NCBI GenBank assembly: GCA_036023115.1
Contig: JAYKKT010000064.1
Location: forward strand, 9,193,501-9,257,500
DNA: 64,000 nt
Direction: 5' to 3'
Origin: Brasenia schreberi
Lineage: Eukaryota > Streptophyta > Magnoliopsida > Nymphaeales > Cabombaceae
Below are positions 49,401-59,604 of the stretch, piece by piece; position 1 is the first letter of the stretch, and every line of letters begins with the position of its first letter. Below the pieces are notes generated by a model that was given only the letters and a program-made list of their open reading frames with translations, ran no database searches and was not told where the DNA came from. The position numbers and the translations under genes were made by a program.

Positions 49401-52334
49401 AATCTGTCCCTCAGACACCAATATCAAATGCTGGTGGTTACAATAATTCTTTCCTGATGCCACGTATTATTTTATTATCCATGATAAATTTTACACAATG
49501 TTGTTACTGAGAAGCTCTTGTACTTGCAGGATCACCTTCCACTAGTGCATTAACACCTGTTGGGACATGCCGCTATGATAGCTCTCTAGGTAATCAGAGA
49601 GGCACATCTTGAAGAATTTTGCACTGGAAAAGTTTCCATGATTCCTCTGATTTATCATCTCTGATGTCTCTGACTTCATATAGGTCTTTTGACAAAGAAG
49701 TTCATCAATTTGATCAAGCAAGCCGAAGATGGAGTTTTAGATCTGAACAAGGCAGCAAACACCTTGGAGGTAACAATGGGCTTCACTGTTCTACATTGTC
49801 TGCTTGGAGACTTGTGTTGTTATTGCATAAATGAAGTTGGGTAATTCATTAACATTTGTCTCTGATATGCAGGTTCAGAAAAGGCGAATATATGATATTA
49901 CAAATGTCTTGGAGGGAATAGGACTGATAGAGAAAAAACTAAAGAACAGAATACGTTGGAAGTAATAACGAGTATACTTGATAATTGAAGTTTCTAGACT
50001 TGCTCTTTCTGATATCTTTTGGTTGTCAAACAAAAATTGCTTGAAAGATTAGTTTACTTGGTAATAATATTTTACAGAGGACTGGATGCTTCTAAGCCTG
50101 GGGATGTTGACAATGGCATTGCAGTTTTACAGGTTTTCAAGCTCTTTAAAAATTGTTTGGTGTTTCACATTCGTTCCTTCATCTGGATCACTTTGATCAA
50201 AGCATAGTACTTGAGCCTTGAATTAGTTTATTTCATTGTGTTGAAAAGTCTCACAGGATCTCCAAATTTACTCCTGTTTCGAGTGTTTTTATGTATTCTT
50301 CCTGGTGGAAAGTCATGCAAGAATGGGAATCTCCCATTTCTGTTCATAATTGTCCTCATGACATATAATTCTCTTGGAAAGATCAAAACGGTAGAGCTCA
50401 AAGGTGCTGCTTTGTCTTGTCTCTGTGTGTTTTCCGTGACTAGTATTCTTTTGATAACAAGACTCTGTAATGTCTAGTAGCACCATTGGTCCTTCCTATG
50501 AGCTTAGCCTTTTCATTTATTTGAAATAAGTGATTGAACATTTCAATTGTGCTTTTGCCACTTAATTTTTTGCTTATGTGATATTTTCTCTGATTGTATG
50601 TTTATAATTATGGTAGGATGAGGTTGAAAAGCTTGCCATTCAGGAGCATAATCTAGATGAAGATATAAGGTTTGGTCATTTGCTATGTTCGTTGGATCTT
50701 GTAGAAGACAATGTTGTAAAAACGACTAATGCCTTCTCTGCAACAGTGAAATGCAAGAAAGATTGAGAGAGCTAAGTGAGGATGAGAACAACAGAAAGTA
50801 CTGTCTTTCTGCCTGTCTGAACATCTTGTCAGTTCCTTCTAAAATTGATTGATACTTTTACTGTTACTAATTATTTGGACAATTGTCAGATGGCTTTATG
50901 TGACTGAGGAAGACATCATGGGGCTCCCTTGCTTTCAGGTAGATTTGTTTGTTGTCTAATCATGCAACCTCATACAGCCTTCTCAGTCTATCTGGAATTT
51001 GGATACTGTTTGTCCAATCATCTTGGCATTAGCTCTTCCTTTCATTTCTTTTACAGAAGGATACCTTGATTGCAATTAAAGCACCTCATGGTACTATGCT
51101 AGAGGTTCCAGATCCTGATGAGGTGGGTAAGATTGGGCCATAAATTGCTCTTGTCAGAGAAGGAAAATTCATTTTTTTCTTTGCAGAGGAGTACTTCCGT
51201 TGAATTTTCACTATGCATGCAGGCTGTTGATTATCCTCAAAGGAGATACAGAATGGTCCTTAGGAGTACTATGGGACCAATAGATGTTTACCTCGTAAGG
51301 TATGTCCATATTTTTTCTTTAATAGATTCTGAGGGGAGATGCGGAAGCTTCAAAATTATATTTTATTAGCTTCTATTTGTTCCTTGTTTAGTCGATATGT
51401 GAAGTTTGAGGAGGTGAGCAATGTCGCTGAACCACAGATGCTGTCTCCTGCCTTTGCTCCCAATCCGGCTGCTACCATTCATCAAGCAGAGATGGACACC
51501 CAGATAAATGTGGTGACAGATGTTGGAGCTCTACTTGAAGATTTGGAAAGAACGTCACCTGATGTGAATGGCACATCGGATTTTGTTGGAGGGATCATGA
51601 AGATCGTTCCCTCTGATGTTGATGTAAGATTCATCATTTGGGTTACCTGTAAAACTGGGCTAGACGATTTCAAAGGAGCATTCAAATATTTCAACTTTTG
51701 CATGTGAATTTGGAAGTTAATCAAGAATGAAGTACCATTTTTACACTTGCATGTATTTGCATATTGGTTGCTCAAGTGTTCTGCCTCTAGCTGTTTCTGT
51801 AAGTACGTTTCTTTTTTGAGTGTTTAAATTTATTATTTGGTGTAATATAATAGCTAAAAAATTATACTTGTACACCTCAATACATGATAACGATACAATA
51901 CTGGTTCCTTTTTCTGTAACAAGTTAATGGGACTTGGTTTTGCTTGGCAGAGTGAAGATTATTGGCTGCACATGGATCCTGGCATCAGCATCACTGATAT
52001 GTGGAAGGCTGAATGTATCCTTTTAATATTAATAACAATATTGTTGGTATTGAAAAATTTAGCAATAGCTCACGTGGCTAGGGGGTCAACTCACAAGTTG
52101 AAGCTCATGAGGTCGATACCCGGGTGTGCTTCTTGCTTTGGCCACCCGGTTATCACCGTTATGAATGATCTGCTTCCTTTTGCTTAACTTCTCACAGCTG
52201 ATGTTGTGTGGGATGGGATAGATAGAATGGAAACAGATGGTTTCGGGATCGAGAATATGAGCTCTCCACGGCCAAAAACCCCGTCTCCTGGTGTCATTGA
52301 TGTTCCAAATCACATGTGCACCCCAACTAGGTGA
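43265..52334 (+). CDS. E2F: E2FA/E2FB-type E2F transcription factor (14 exons)
   Basis: Exons: 43265-43465, 49244-49433, 49530-49589, 49684-49769, 49873-49961, 50078-50132, 50617-50669, 50747-50797, 50890-50938, 51057-51122, 51223-51299, 51392-51623, 51951-52014, 52198-52334. All introns are GT-AG and phases agree, giving 1,410 nt (469 aa). Domains: N-terminal motif [20 protein letters not shown]; winged-helix DNA-binding domain at about 145-210 with [12 protein letters not shown]; leucine-rich dimerisation coil (about 211-262); marked box (about 262-327, [20 protein letters not shown]); and a C-terminal retinoblastoma-binding motif [17 protein letters not shown] (about 406-422). One DNA-binding domain plus dimerisation and RBR-binding regions means a typical E2F acting with DP, not an atypical DEL protein. 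It regulates S-phase genes in the nucleus. E2FA versus E2FB cannot be settled by eye. Confidence 0.96.
45452..46097. repeat. candidate MITE with GC-rich inverted ends
   Basis: The left part holds GTCGGTGCGACATGGC and the right part GCCGTGTCGCCGCACCC, imperfect inverse complements; outside these GACATGGGTGCAACACC faces CACCTGCACCCGCACTTG. Such GTGTCG..GCACCC ends are common in plant MITEs. No TSD found and the limits are approximate. Confidence 0.45.
46455..46640. repeat. GATACG/CGTATC tandem repeat
   Basis: Two diverged units of about 69 bp, each ending ATGGGACTCCA-like (46526 and 46595), made of GATACGTATC and GGTGYGATAC words, many self-complementary. Similar words occur at 11.33, 12.33, 48.68-48.75 and 51.89 kb. 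Confidence 0.65.
47680..48412 (+). mobile_element. decayed RTE LINE 3' half with (TTG)n tail
   Basis: Plus-strand remnant from the ATGTAAGTTTGATCATTTGG block to the terminal AAAAGGCTTAGTTGTTGTTG. Equivalent to the last third of the intact frame, with stops and indels. Includes an internal 59-bp tandem duplication at 48055-48172. Same orientation as the host gene. Confidence 0.88.
49244..49433 (+). CDS. E2F: E2F exon 2
   Basis: Acceptor TTCTTGCAG. Encodes [20 protein letters not shown] to [11 protein letters not shown]. The basic KRK and the [11 protein letters not shown] stretch are conserved before the DNA-binding domain of plant E2FA/B. Ends in phase 1. Confidence 0.9.
49530..49961 (+). 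CDS. E2F: E2F exons 3-5: DNA-binding domain
   Basis: Coding parts 49530-49589, 49684-49769 and 49873-49961. They encode [36 protein letters not shown] and [20 protein letters not shown], then [15 protein letters not shown] is the helix that contacts the TTSSCGC site. All expected contact residues are present. Confidence 0.95.
50078..50797 (+). CDS. E2F: E2F exons 6-8: dimerisation coil
   Basis: Coding parts 50078-50132 ([18 protein letters not shown]), 50617-50669 ([17 protein letters not shown]) and 50747-50797 ([17 protein letters not shown]). Heptad-spaced hydrophobic residues form the coiled coil that pairs with DP. Confidence 0.92.
50890..51299 (+). CDS. E2F: E2F exons 9-11: marked box
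   Basis: Coding parts 50890-50938 ([16 protein letters not shown]), 51057-51122 ([20 protein letters not shown]) and 51223-51299 ([25 protein letters not shown]). Conserved beta-rich marked box. Confidence 0.94.
51392..51623 (+). CDS. E2F: E2F exon 12
   Basis: Acceptor TTGTTTAG, donor GTTGAT/GTAAGA, 232 nt. Encodes [20 protein letters not shown] through [12 protein letters not shown], an acidic, Pro-rich linker with the conserved [12 protein letters not shown] just before the RBR-binding motif. Confidence 0.92.
51951..52334 (+). CDS. E2F: E2F exons 13-14: RBR-binding C-terminus
   Basis: Coding parts 51951-52014 ([20 protein letters not shown]) and 52198-52334 ([20 protein letters not shown] ... 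HMCTPTR, stop TGA at 52332). The DYW-x7-ISITDMW core is the transactivation and retinoblastoma-binding motif. The 183-bp intron between them is more than half SINE sequence. Confidence 0.93.
52061..52165 (+). repeat. tRNA-derived SINE copy in E2F intron 13
   Basis: TAGCTCACGTGGCTAGGGGG (A-box-like), AACTCACAAGTTGAAG and GAGGTCGATACCCGGG (B-box-like): the same block order as at 33.1 and 36.4 kb. It occupies about 57% of the 183-bp intron and ends 33 bp before the acceptor. Confidence 0.6.
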
Positions 52335-54064
52335 TGAACTGCCATGAAGTGAATCGATCTGAAAAGTTCAATATCAATGATTCACGGATCTCAGCTTGTG
52401 TACTGGATGATTTCATCTCATACACTGGACGCTGCTGAGAAGGTTTTTTTTATGGTTTGGCCAAACAGAAAATGCTGCAGGATTTTGTTCAGAAAACTTA
52501 TTTCAGGGCTTTACACGGGTGCTATTTGTGGATTTGAAACAACGATGGCCGACTTGTTGTATGGCTGTGAGATATATCCCATCTTATTTGAAGGCAAATA
52601 ATGTAACGTATGAGTTGATCGTTAATTTCTCACTGGTCGACACTAAGAAGTAAACGACCGGTTACCAAAACTCAGGAAGTGAGACCATGGTTGAGTTTGC
52701 TCATGTGCCAAGAACAGATATCCTTAGAAGCAGGAATACAAGATCTACAGCTTCTACCTGGGTTCATGGCCCCAGCACCTTTTCCTTGTTGCTTCTCTGT
52801 AGAACTACATTGATTGGATTGATGTCCTGATTGGCAGGAATCAACAGGAGATGGGGCTCCATGTGAAACATACACGAGAACTTAGGTACCAAATATCTCC
52901 CATTCTCGCTTTTTGAGATTCCAACCTGCACAGCTTTTTCTGTAGATGTTATACTGACATTTTACGGTGATTACCATATTATCGTGAAAACCGGAGCAGT
53001 GTCCATACACCATGTGTAATGCCTGTAAGGTTGATGTTAAAAGGAATTGTACAACTTTTTGGAAGCAATGCTTGTAATGTATGGCCATTATTGCATTTTG
53101 AATGCCTTTTTGTTTGAAGTCAAAGCAATATCAACTATCAATTTTGATGGATTATATAGGTCCTAGTGTTTTTCGATGTTTAAGCTAAAATCACTCCCAA
53201 CAAGCTATGGAAGGACTTAGTTCTTTGATATATACATATATATGTATGTATAACATCAATAAATATAATGCATGAACAGTTAAATAGAACATGATCTGAT
53301 CCTTCTCTTAACAATGTATACTGATAGCTGGTTGTCATTTTGCTTAACCCGCTTAATGTGGGATAAATGGTTTTGGTTTTGGATTTGCTATCGATATGGA
53401 TAACAATGCAAGTGTATACTAAATATAAGATCAATGCGTTTACCAATAAAAGTGTATTAAACTATACAACAACAACTAAGCCTTTTCCCATACTAGACGG
53501 GGTCGGCTACATGGATTCTTTGTTTCCACAGATCTCTATATAAATATAAAAGAAAAGGAAGGGAGAATTAAAGGAGTCTATGGCTGCAATTTCAGCACTG
53601 GAACACCAACTTGTTGGACATCATTTTTGACGACATTTTTTTTTGCAGTTGCCTTTTGGGCATCCCATGCCTTGACTCTCCTTGGAGGTGAAGTCTTTCT
53701 CGTCACCGTGAAACAATTTGCTCAGTCCAGTTGAGAAAAAGGAGGACCAATTGTAAGTTCTGGAGGAAAAATAATATAACGTGATCTTGACAGACTATTT
53801 TATCATCTGTCACCGTGACTTAAGATGTCCCGGCAATGGCGGATGAAGAAATTCTTGTTTGGTAGGGTAAATAGACTGCAGAGCCGTTTAGGTTGGGGCG
53901 AAGTATGTTTGAGCTCACAGTATCAAATGTAAGCTATAGTTTTTGTTTTGAACTTATAATTTTCAGTCAGCTCAATGTAGATCCGCCACTGATGACGTAA
54001 ATTTGCAAAATAAATGGATAGAACACTACTATTCATGTTGGACTTGCAAGATCTCTAACATATG
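52335..54064. other. E2F 3' region and intergenic sequence
   Basis: The first several hundred bases are probably the E2F 3' untranslated region. The rest shows no gene except a 70-bp RTE tail at 53.46 kb. Confidence 0.5.
53464..53537 (-). mobile_element. very short RTE 3'-end copy
   Basis: CAACAACAACTAAGCCTTTT to CACAGATCTC, identical in layout to the end of the intact copy at 55.2 kb; a severely 5'-truncated insertion. No clear TSD, only ACTATA / CTCTATATA similarity at the edges. Confidence 0.85.
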
Positions 54065-54072
54065 GAGCTGGG

Positions 54073-54317
54073 TAGACATGGCTGGTTCGGGGTAAACTGG
54101 AACCACTGCCAGTTCTGATTTTTCTGGAACTATGAACCGGAACTGAACTGGGATTGGATTGGATTGGCTCTGGTTCTGGTCTGGACCCTCAGTAGCTGTT
54201 CAGGTATAGGTTTGAGTCCTAAACTGTCTGTAACTAAAAAATCAAACAGGCGGTTTGAATCTGCCGGTTCTGGTTCCACTTGGAACTGCTGGGCAAGTTC
54301 CAAACTGGCCCTGTCTA
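54073..54317. mobile_element. hAT-like MITE with perfect 8-bp TSD
   Basis: 245 bp with inverted ends TAGACATGGCTGGTTCGG and CCAAACTGGCCCTGTCTA, flanked by GAGCTGGG on both sides (54065-54072 and 54318-54325). An 8-bp duplication with these ends is the hAT signature. Best-defined member of the TAGACATG family in this window and so the reference for the others. Non-coding. Confidence 0.92.
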
Positions 54318-54325
54318 GAGCTGGG

Positions 54326-55170
54326 TATGGACATACAGAAGCTAACAAAACCTAAACGTGACCTACTCAATTTTAGATCGTCAATCAAAATCCCGATACT
54401 AGAAAACAAACCGAAACCAGACCTCTCGTACACTAAGTGTGGTGTGGTCCATTGCATTAATTCTTGGTCCTGTTGTGCTGTATCTTGCATAATCTCAGCA
54501 CTTAACTTCAAAATACTTGCTCAGTGTTGCATTTAGACTCGATAAGTGATTAGGTGAGACAACAGGAGAGTCTTTTTAAATTTATATAATAAATATTTAT
54601 AAATTAAAATAAAACAAATTAATGTCAAATAACAGTAAAATCTTGAAAGTCATATAAGTTGAGGTTGGTACCAATTTGTAATTCATTTCGGCTATTTGAG
54701 CCTCCTCAAATCTATACCTTTTCATTCCAACGGTTCGATTGTGTCTTCTGAACATAACCGCGAAATGAGGTTCATAACCGGGCTGGGTTGATCCCTTGGT
54801 GATGAGGACGATACTGTAAGATATGGTACAAAGACCCGACATGAACACGACACAAAAGGTTTGTATGACCTGGCTCAACACGATCTGAAAAAGTTCGTAT
54901 CCGTGTCCACCTAAAATAACAGGAAAAGGGCAGTGCTCCAATCAATCAGACTTTTACATGAAACAAGTTGACACGGCATGAACTTGAACTAGATGACAAC
55001 GTTACCGGAAATCACACTCAACACCAGAACCTGATATGGACACGATCTGAAAATAGTGGAATTTTCATCTGAAGTAACAGAGATTAAAGAAAAAGGAGAC
55101 ACGATACAGGTTAACAATATTCTATTACAAAAATTACTTTCCTGATATATAATTGTTTAGTTGACACTTC
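54326..55170. other. intergenic spacer
   Basis: No gene. 54.8-55.05 kb has repeated GACACGA / ACGATCTGAAAA words of the same type as at 39.2, 40.5 and 42.4 kb, an old unclassified repeat. Confidence 0.5.
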
Positions 55171-55187
55171 AACAAAAAATAATTTTA

Positions 55188-57559
55188 CAACAACAACAAC
55201 AACAACAACAACAACTAAGCCTTTTCCCATACTAGACGGGGTCGGCTACATGGATTCTTTGTTTCCACAGATCTCTATCGTGTGCCATGTTAGCAGTTAA
55301 CTCCCAATAAGCTAGATCATTCTTTATTGTTTCTTTCCAACACTTTTGTGGTCGTCCTCTACCTCTTTTAATACTTTCCAAATTTAGGTTTTCTAACCTT
55401 TTTACAGGTTCTTCTTTTGATCTTCTTTCTATATGTCCAAACCATCTTAAACGATGTTCTCTCATTTTATCCTCTATTGGTGCCACTCCTAATTTGTTTC
55501 TAATAACCTCATTATGTATACGGTCTTTTCTTGTATGACCACTCATCCATCTCAACATCTTCATTTCTGTCACAGACATCTTTTGTACATGTTGATGATT
55601 AATTGCCCAACAATCAGAACCATAAAACATGGCAGGCCTAACTGCTGCTCTATAATATTTACCTTTTAATTTTAATGGTATCTTCTTGTCACAAAGAATA
55701 CCTGATGCTCCTCTCCATTTTAACCAACCAGCATTAATTCTATGTGTAACATCTCCATCAATTCTTCCATCACTTTGAAAAATTGACCCTAGGTATTTAA
55801 AACTTTCCTTTTGGGGAATGCAATGTGTGCCAATTTTAATTTCTATGTCCTCTGAAGTAGCCAAATGATCAAACTTACATTCCATATATTTTGTCTTTGT
55901 TCTACTAAGTCGGAGGCCTTTTTTTTCTAATGTTTCTCTCCATAGTTCCAATTTTCTATTAACTTTTTCCTTAGACTCCTCCACTAATACAATGTCATCT
56001 GCAAATAACATACACCAAGGTACTTCATCTTGAATATGTTTTGTTAACTCATCCATCACCATTATAAATAAGTATGGACTTAAAGTTGATCCTTGATGTA
56101 ACCCAATATTAACTTCAAAGAAGTCTGTCGTTCCTTCATGAGTCCTCACACATGTTTTTGCACCATCATACATGTCTCTTATAAGGTTAATATATGTCAA
56201 TGGGATACCTCTTTTTTCCAAAGTTCTCCAAAGAACCTCCCTCGATACCCTATCATAAGCTTTTTCTAGATCAATAAATATCATGTGAAGGTCTTTCTTT
56301 TTTGCTCTAAAATGTTCCATAAGATGTCTCAAAAGGTGAATCGCTTCAATAGTAGATCTACCAGGCATAAATCCAAATTGGTTCTCTGTTGTACTTGATA
56401 CTTGTCTTAACCTACGTTCAATAATTCTTTCCCATAATTTCATAGTATGACTCATTAACTTGATACCTCGATAATTCGCACAATTTTGAATGTCTCCCTT
56501 GTTTTTATATATGGGTATAAGTGTACTTGCTCTCCATTCCTCGGGCATCTTTTGGTTTTTCCATATTTCATTAAATAGTCTTGTGAGCCAAGTGATTCCT
56601 ATTTCTCCTAGTATTTTCCAAACTTCTATAGGAATATTATCTGGTCCTACCGATTTACCACTCTTCATATGTTTAAGAGCCTCTTTGACTTCATTCTTTT
56701 GAATACGTCGGTAGAAATTGTGGTTTATATACTTTTCTGACTTGGCTAAATCTCCTAAACTAATACTAACATCTTTATTTTCATTAAAAAGATTATAAAA
56801 ATAGTTTTTCCATCTATTTCTTATATCATCATTTGCCACTAGAATTTTTTCATCCTCGTCTTTTATGCATCTAACATAATTAAGATCTTTAGTTTTCTTA
56901 TCTCTAGCCCTAGCTATCTTAAAAATGTCTCTTTCACCCTCTTTTGAGTTGAGTTTTTTATATAAGTCCTCCCAAATCTTAGCTTTTGCTTCACTAACGG
57001 CCTTTTTTGCTTCCTTCTTTGCTTTCTTATAAGCTTCTAAAGTTTCACTAGTTTTCTTAGCATAATGTAATTTGTAACATGCCCTCTTTGCCTTGATTTT
57101 GTTTTGTACTACTTCACTCCACCACCAAGCTTCTTTTTGTGCCGGTACACCTCCCTTAGATACCCCTAACACATCTTTCGCCACTTTCCTAATATGTATA
57201 GCCATATTGTTCCACATATCACAGGGTGTGCCAACATAATTCCAAACATCTCCTTGAAGGACTTTTTGTTTAAATATATCTTCTTTCTCACTTTTGAGGT
57301 TCCACCATTTAGTCCGAATAGCTCGATGCACTCTTTTCTTCTTTGTCCATTTTTTTATTTGTAAATCCATAACTAAAAGTCGATGTTGGGTGGTTAAGCT
57401 TTCTCCTGGAATTACCTTACAATCTTTACAACACGCTCTATCTTTTTTTCTACAAATAAAGTAATCAATTTGTGTTTGTGATAAGCCACTCTTATAAGTA
57501 ATTAAATGTTCATCTCGTTTTTTGAAGATTGTATTGACTATAAAGAGATCAAATGACAT
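55188..57559 (-). mobile_element. young RTE-type LINE, 5'-truncated, 17-bp TSD
   Basis: 2,372 bp flanked by AACAAAAAATAATTTTA at 55171-55187 and 57560-57576. On the minus strand it is an open frame of 775 codons followed by a 44-bp 3' end (TATGGGAAAAGGCTTAG and TTG repeats). A short 3' UTR with a simple-repeat tail is typical of the RTE clade. 5'-truncated inside the endonuclease region. The intact frame and perfect TSD mark it as the youngest LINE here. Confidence 0.95.
55232..57559 (-). CDS. RTE-type LINE ORF: partial endonuclease plus reverse transcriptase
   Basis: 775 codons, [20 protein letters not shown] to [10 protein letters not shown], stop TAG. Residues 1-75 are the C-terminal end of the AP-like endonuclease ([18 protein letters not shown]). 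A Lys-rich linker follows, then RT at about 280-560: [44 protein letters not shown] and the catalytic [15 protein letters not shown]. The C-terminal part ([13 protein letters not shown]) is typical of RTE proteins. In life the enzyme nicks target DNA and primes reverse transcription there. Lacking most of the endonuclease, this copy should not move alone. The start codon is the first base of the insertion, so it may never be translated. Confidence 0.92.
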   Translation of the reverse strand: MSFDLFIVNTIFKKRDEHLITYKSGLSQTQIDYFICRKKDRACCKDCKVIPGESLTTQHRLLVMDLQIKKWTKKKRVHRAIRTKWWNLKSEKEDIFKQKVLQGDVWNYVGTPCDMWNNMAIHIRKVAKDVLGVSKGGVPAQKEAWWWSEVVQNKIKAKRACYKLHYAKKTSETLEAYKKAKKEAKKAVSEAKAKIWEDLYKKLNSKEGERDIFKIARARDKKTKDLNYVRCIKDEDEKILVANDDIRNRWKNYFYNLFNENKDVSISLGDLAKSEKYINHNFYRRIQKNEVKEALKHMKSGKSVGPDNIPIEVWKILGEIGITWLTRLFNEIWKNQKMPEEWRASTLIPIYKNKGDIQNCANYRGIKLMSHTMKLWERIIERRLRQVSSTTENQFGFMPGRSTIEAIHLLRHLMEHFRAKKKDLHMIFIDLEKAYDRVSREVLWRTLEKRGIPLTYINLIRDMYDGAKTCVRTHEGTTDFFEVNIGLHQGSTLSPYLFIMVMDELTKHIQDEVPWCMLFADDIVLVEESKEKVNRKLELWRETLEKKGLRLSRTKTKYMECKFDHLATSEDIEIKIGTHCIPQKESFKYLGSIFQSDGRIDGDVTHRINAGWLKWRGASGILCDKKIPLKLKGKYYRAAVRPAMFYGSDCWAINHQHVQKMSVTEMKMLRWMSGHTRKDRIHNEVIRNKLGVAPIEDKMREHRLRWFGHIERRSKEEPVKRLENLNLESIKRGRGRPQKCWKETIKNDLAYWELTANMAHDRDLWKQRIHVADPV

Positions 57560-57668
57560 AACAAAAAATAATTTTAATATACAAAAATGTAAAATATTTT
57601 GTATATCAATAAATTAACCAGCAACCAGGTTGGCTGTCTTAAAAAAGGTCAAGAGTCCAATACCATGT

Positions 57669-57976
57669 GTGTCTGGGTGGCTCATAGGTAAGGCGACTAA
57701 GCAAACTAGACATGTTTGGTTCTGAGTAAACTGGAACTGAACCAGCCTGGGGCTGGTTTCAGTTACAGTTATTGAACCACCGGTTCTAAGGTACTTCTCG
57801 TTTGAGTATAGAACCACTCGAAACTGATAATTTTTTTTAAAAACTTAAAAATATAACAAAATTTTCCAAAAAATACCAGAAAACCGCCGGTTCCTAGCCC
57901 GGTTGGAACCACAGAGTCGGTTAGGAACCGGTCTCTATAAGCAACCGCCTTAGGCTCAGGGATTTAAACTCGTTAT
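57669..57976. repeat. SINE interrupted by a MITE
   Basis: Left half 57669-57706 (TGGCTCATAGGTAAGGCGAC, A-box-like) and right half 57939-57976 (GGGATTTAAACTCG, B-box-like) make a tRNA-like head when the MITE between them is ignored. The junction words AAGCAAAC and AAGCAAC form the insertion-site duplication. Confidence 0.55.
57707..57938. mobile_element. hAT-like MITE nested in SINE
   Basis: Ends TAGACATGTTTGGTTCTGAG and GGAACCGGTCTCTA, same family as 54073-54317. The duplicated AAGCAA(A)C at both edges is one base short of perfect. Confidence 0.8.
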
Positions 57977-58949
57977 AGCATCAATAAAGAAGGGCCTAAA
58001 GGGCGATAACTTTTACACATAGGCCCGGAAATTTCGAAAATTTCAAGTCACTTATAGTATCCCATTTTTGCATGCATTAGGCTTCAACTTATGTTGAGCC
58101 ACTCTTATTGTGTGGAGAAGTTTTATTTGGAAATAGATATGAACCTAGACATTACAGAGATCCATGATTCTTCTCAGTGAGTACATACATCTTTGGGTCT
58201 GAAATTCAACCCGAATAGTTCAAAAGGACCTCTATTAAGTCTGCTCTATGTTACATGGTAACTCAAAAATGTGTCTACATGATACATGCATGTGTTCAAT
58301 TTTTCTTTAATCCACAAAAATGTGCAATTTGTGAATATTTTGTCTATTAATTATATGTTTTTTTTAATTTTATATTTAAGCACATAATATGCTGCCCACT
58401 AGAAGCTCCCAGCACATGTTTGCTCTCCATCTTCATCAACCAAGTCAGAGTTTTGCTCCAAGGACATGACCCTCTTTATATATTTTTACTTATAGAGGGC
58501 TTTCTTTCATCCAACGAAAGCATTTGGTGGACCTTGTCTACGATACACCTCTTTGTCACACAGAACCCATGAACACTTCATGAACACAATTGTCCAGTTA
58601 AAAAAAAACTCATGTTCATCTTTTCATGGTCCTACGGTAGCTTCGTGGTGTCAGAGACTCTTGGTGCTGGAACTATAAGCCTAGATCCACAAGATCTTGC
58701 AATCATAGTTTCGAAGAGCCATGGTTCTTTATTTTATTTTGCAAGTGGCACTAACTTTTGGGTTTTCTTGCAAGACAGGATAGCAACATGAGAGAGGAGG
58801 CATTGGGGCTTTTATGCGAAGCCCATGGGTCCATTAGTGATGGGTTCGTGTTTGATGTACAATGATACTTGGAACTATGAGCAACGCGAATCGAGGTACA
58901 GTTCCCTTGGGACGTTACGTCAAACACGTCCTTATGGAGCACTAAAGAT
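57977..58949. other. intergenic spacer
   Basis: I see no gene and no element boundary here. Confidence 0.5.
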
Positions 58950-59240
58950 TAGACATGGCTGGCTCTGAGTAAATTGGATAAAAACTGTATGGTCCAAATT
59001 TTTTTGGAACCATGAACCGAAACCAAATCAGATTTGGGCCGGTAACCCCTGGTTTGTGTTCAATTTTGAGCAAAAACCAAATAAGAATGAAAAGGCAGCT
59101 AGAACCCCAATTCCAGTTCAGGTTCAGTTTTTGGTTCCATGGAAGGAGCAATCCGGTTTTCTGGGTCCAATTATGGCTGGTCTGAGACTGGTTCCGCCCC
59201 GACACATACCGGCAGAGGAGTTCCTAAGCGGCCATGTCTA
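58950..59240. mobile_element. hAT-like MITE, TAGACATG family
   Basis: Ends TAGACATGGCTGGCTCTGAG and CCTAAGCGGCCATGTCTA, clear inverted ends; flanks do not form a TSD any more. Interior has the usual GGTTC/GAACC words. Confidence 0.75.
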
Positions 59241-59592
59241 TTGGAGCCAATTAAGTTTAAACTCTGAAACAAAATAGAGGATGATTGTCAACTAAAATGA
59301 GTATAATTTACAAACTGCGAAAGAACATTAGGAAGTCTTACAACAACACACATGGATCAAACACTCCTTTCCTAGTACTCGTGCTTACACAAGGATGAAC
59401 ACATCACTTTACAAAGAGAGGCTGCAATTCAGGTACTTGAAAATTAGGCATGCTTGATCTGTTCCCAGCATCCATTTCCCTATGTTTTCATCCATTGATT
59501 ATAAACTTGACATGATTTTTCCAAAGCTATTATCCATATCTCACAAAGGGTTGCTCCATGATCTTGGAAAAGTACATCCAATGACGATATAT

Positions 59593-59604
59593 TCATTTCT
59601 TTTC
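59593..59604 (-). CDS. HVA22: HVA22-like gene, proposed terminal exon
   Basis: After acceptor AACTGTGCAG the bases GAAAAGAAATGA continue exon 4 in phase 0 as EKK and stop. A tiny exon is hard to prove by eye; if wrong, the protein ends elsewhere between 59.3 and 61.3 kb. Confidence 0.35.
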   Translation of the reverse strand, partial: EKK

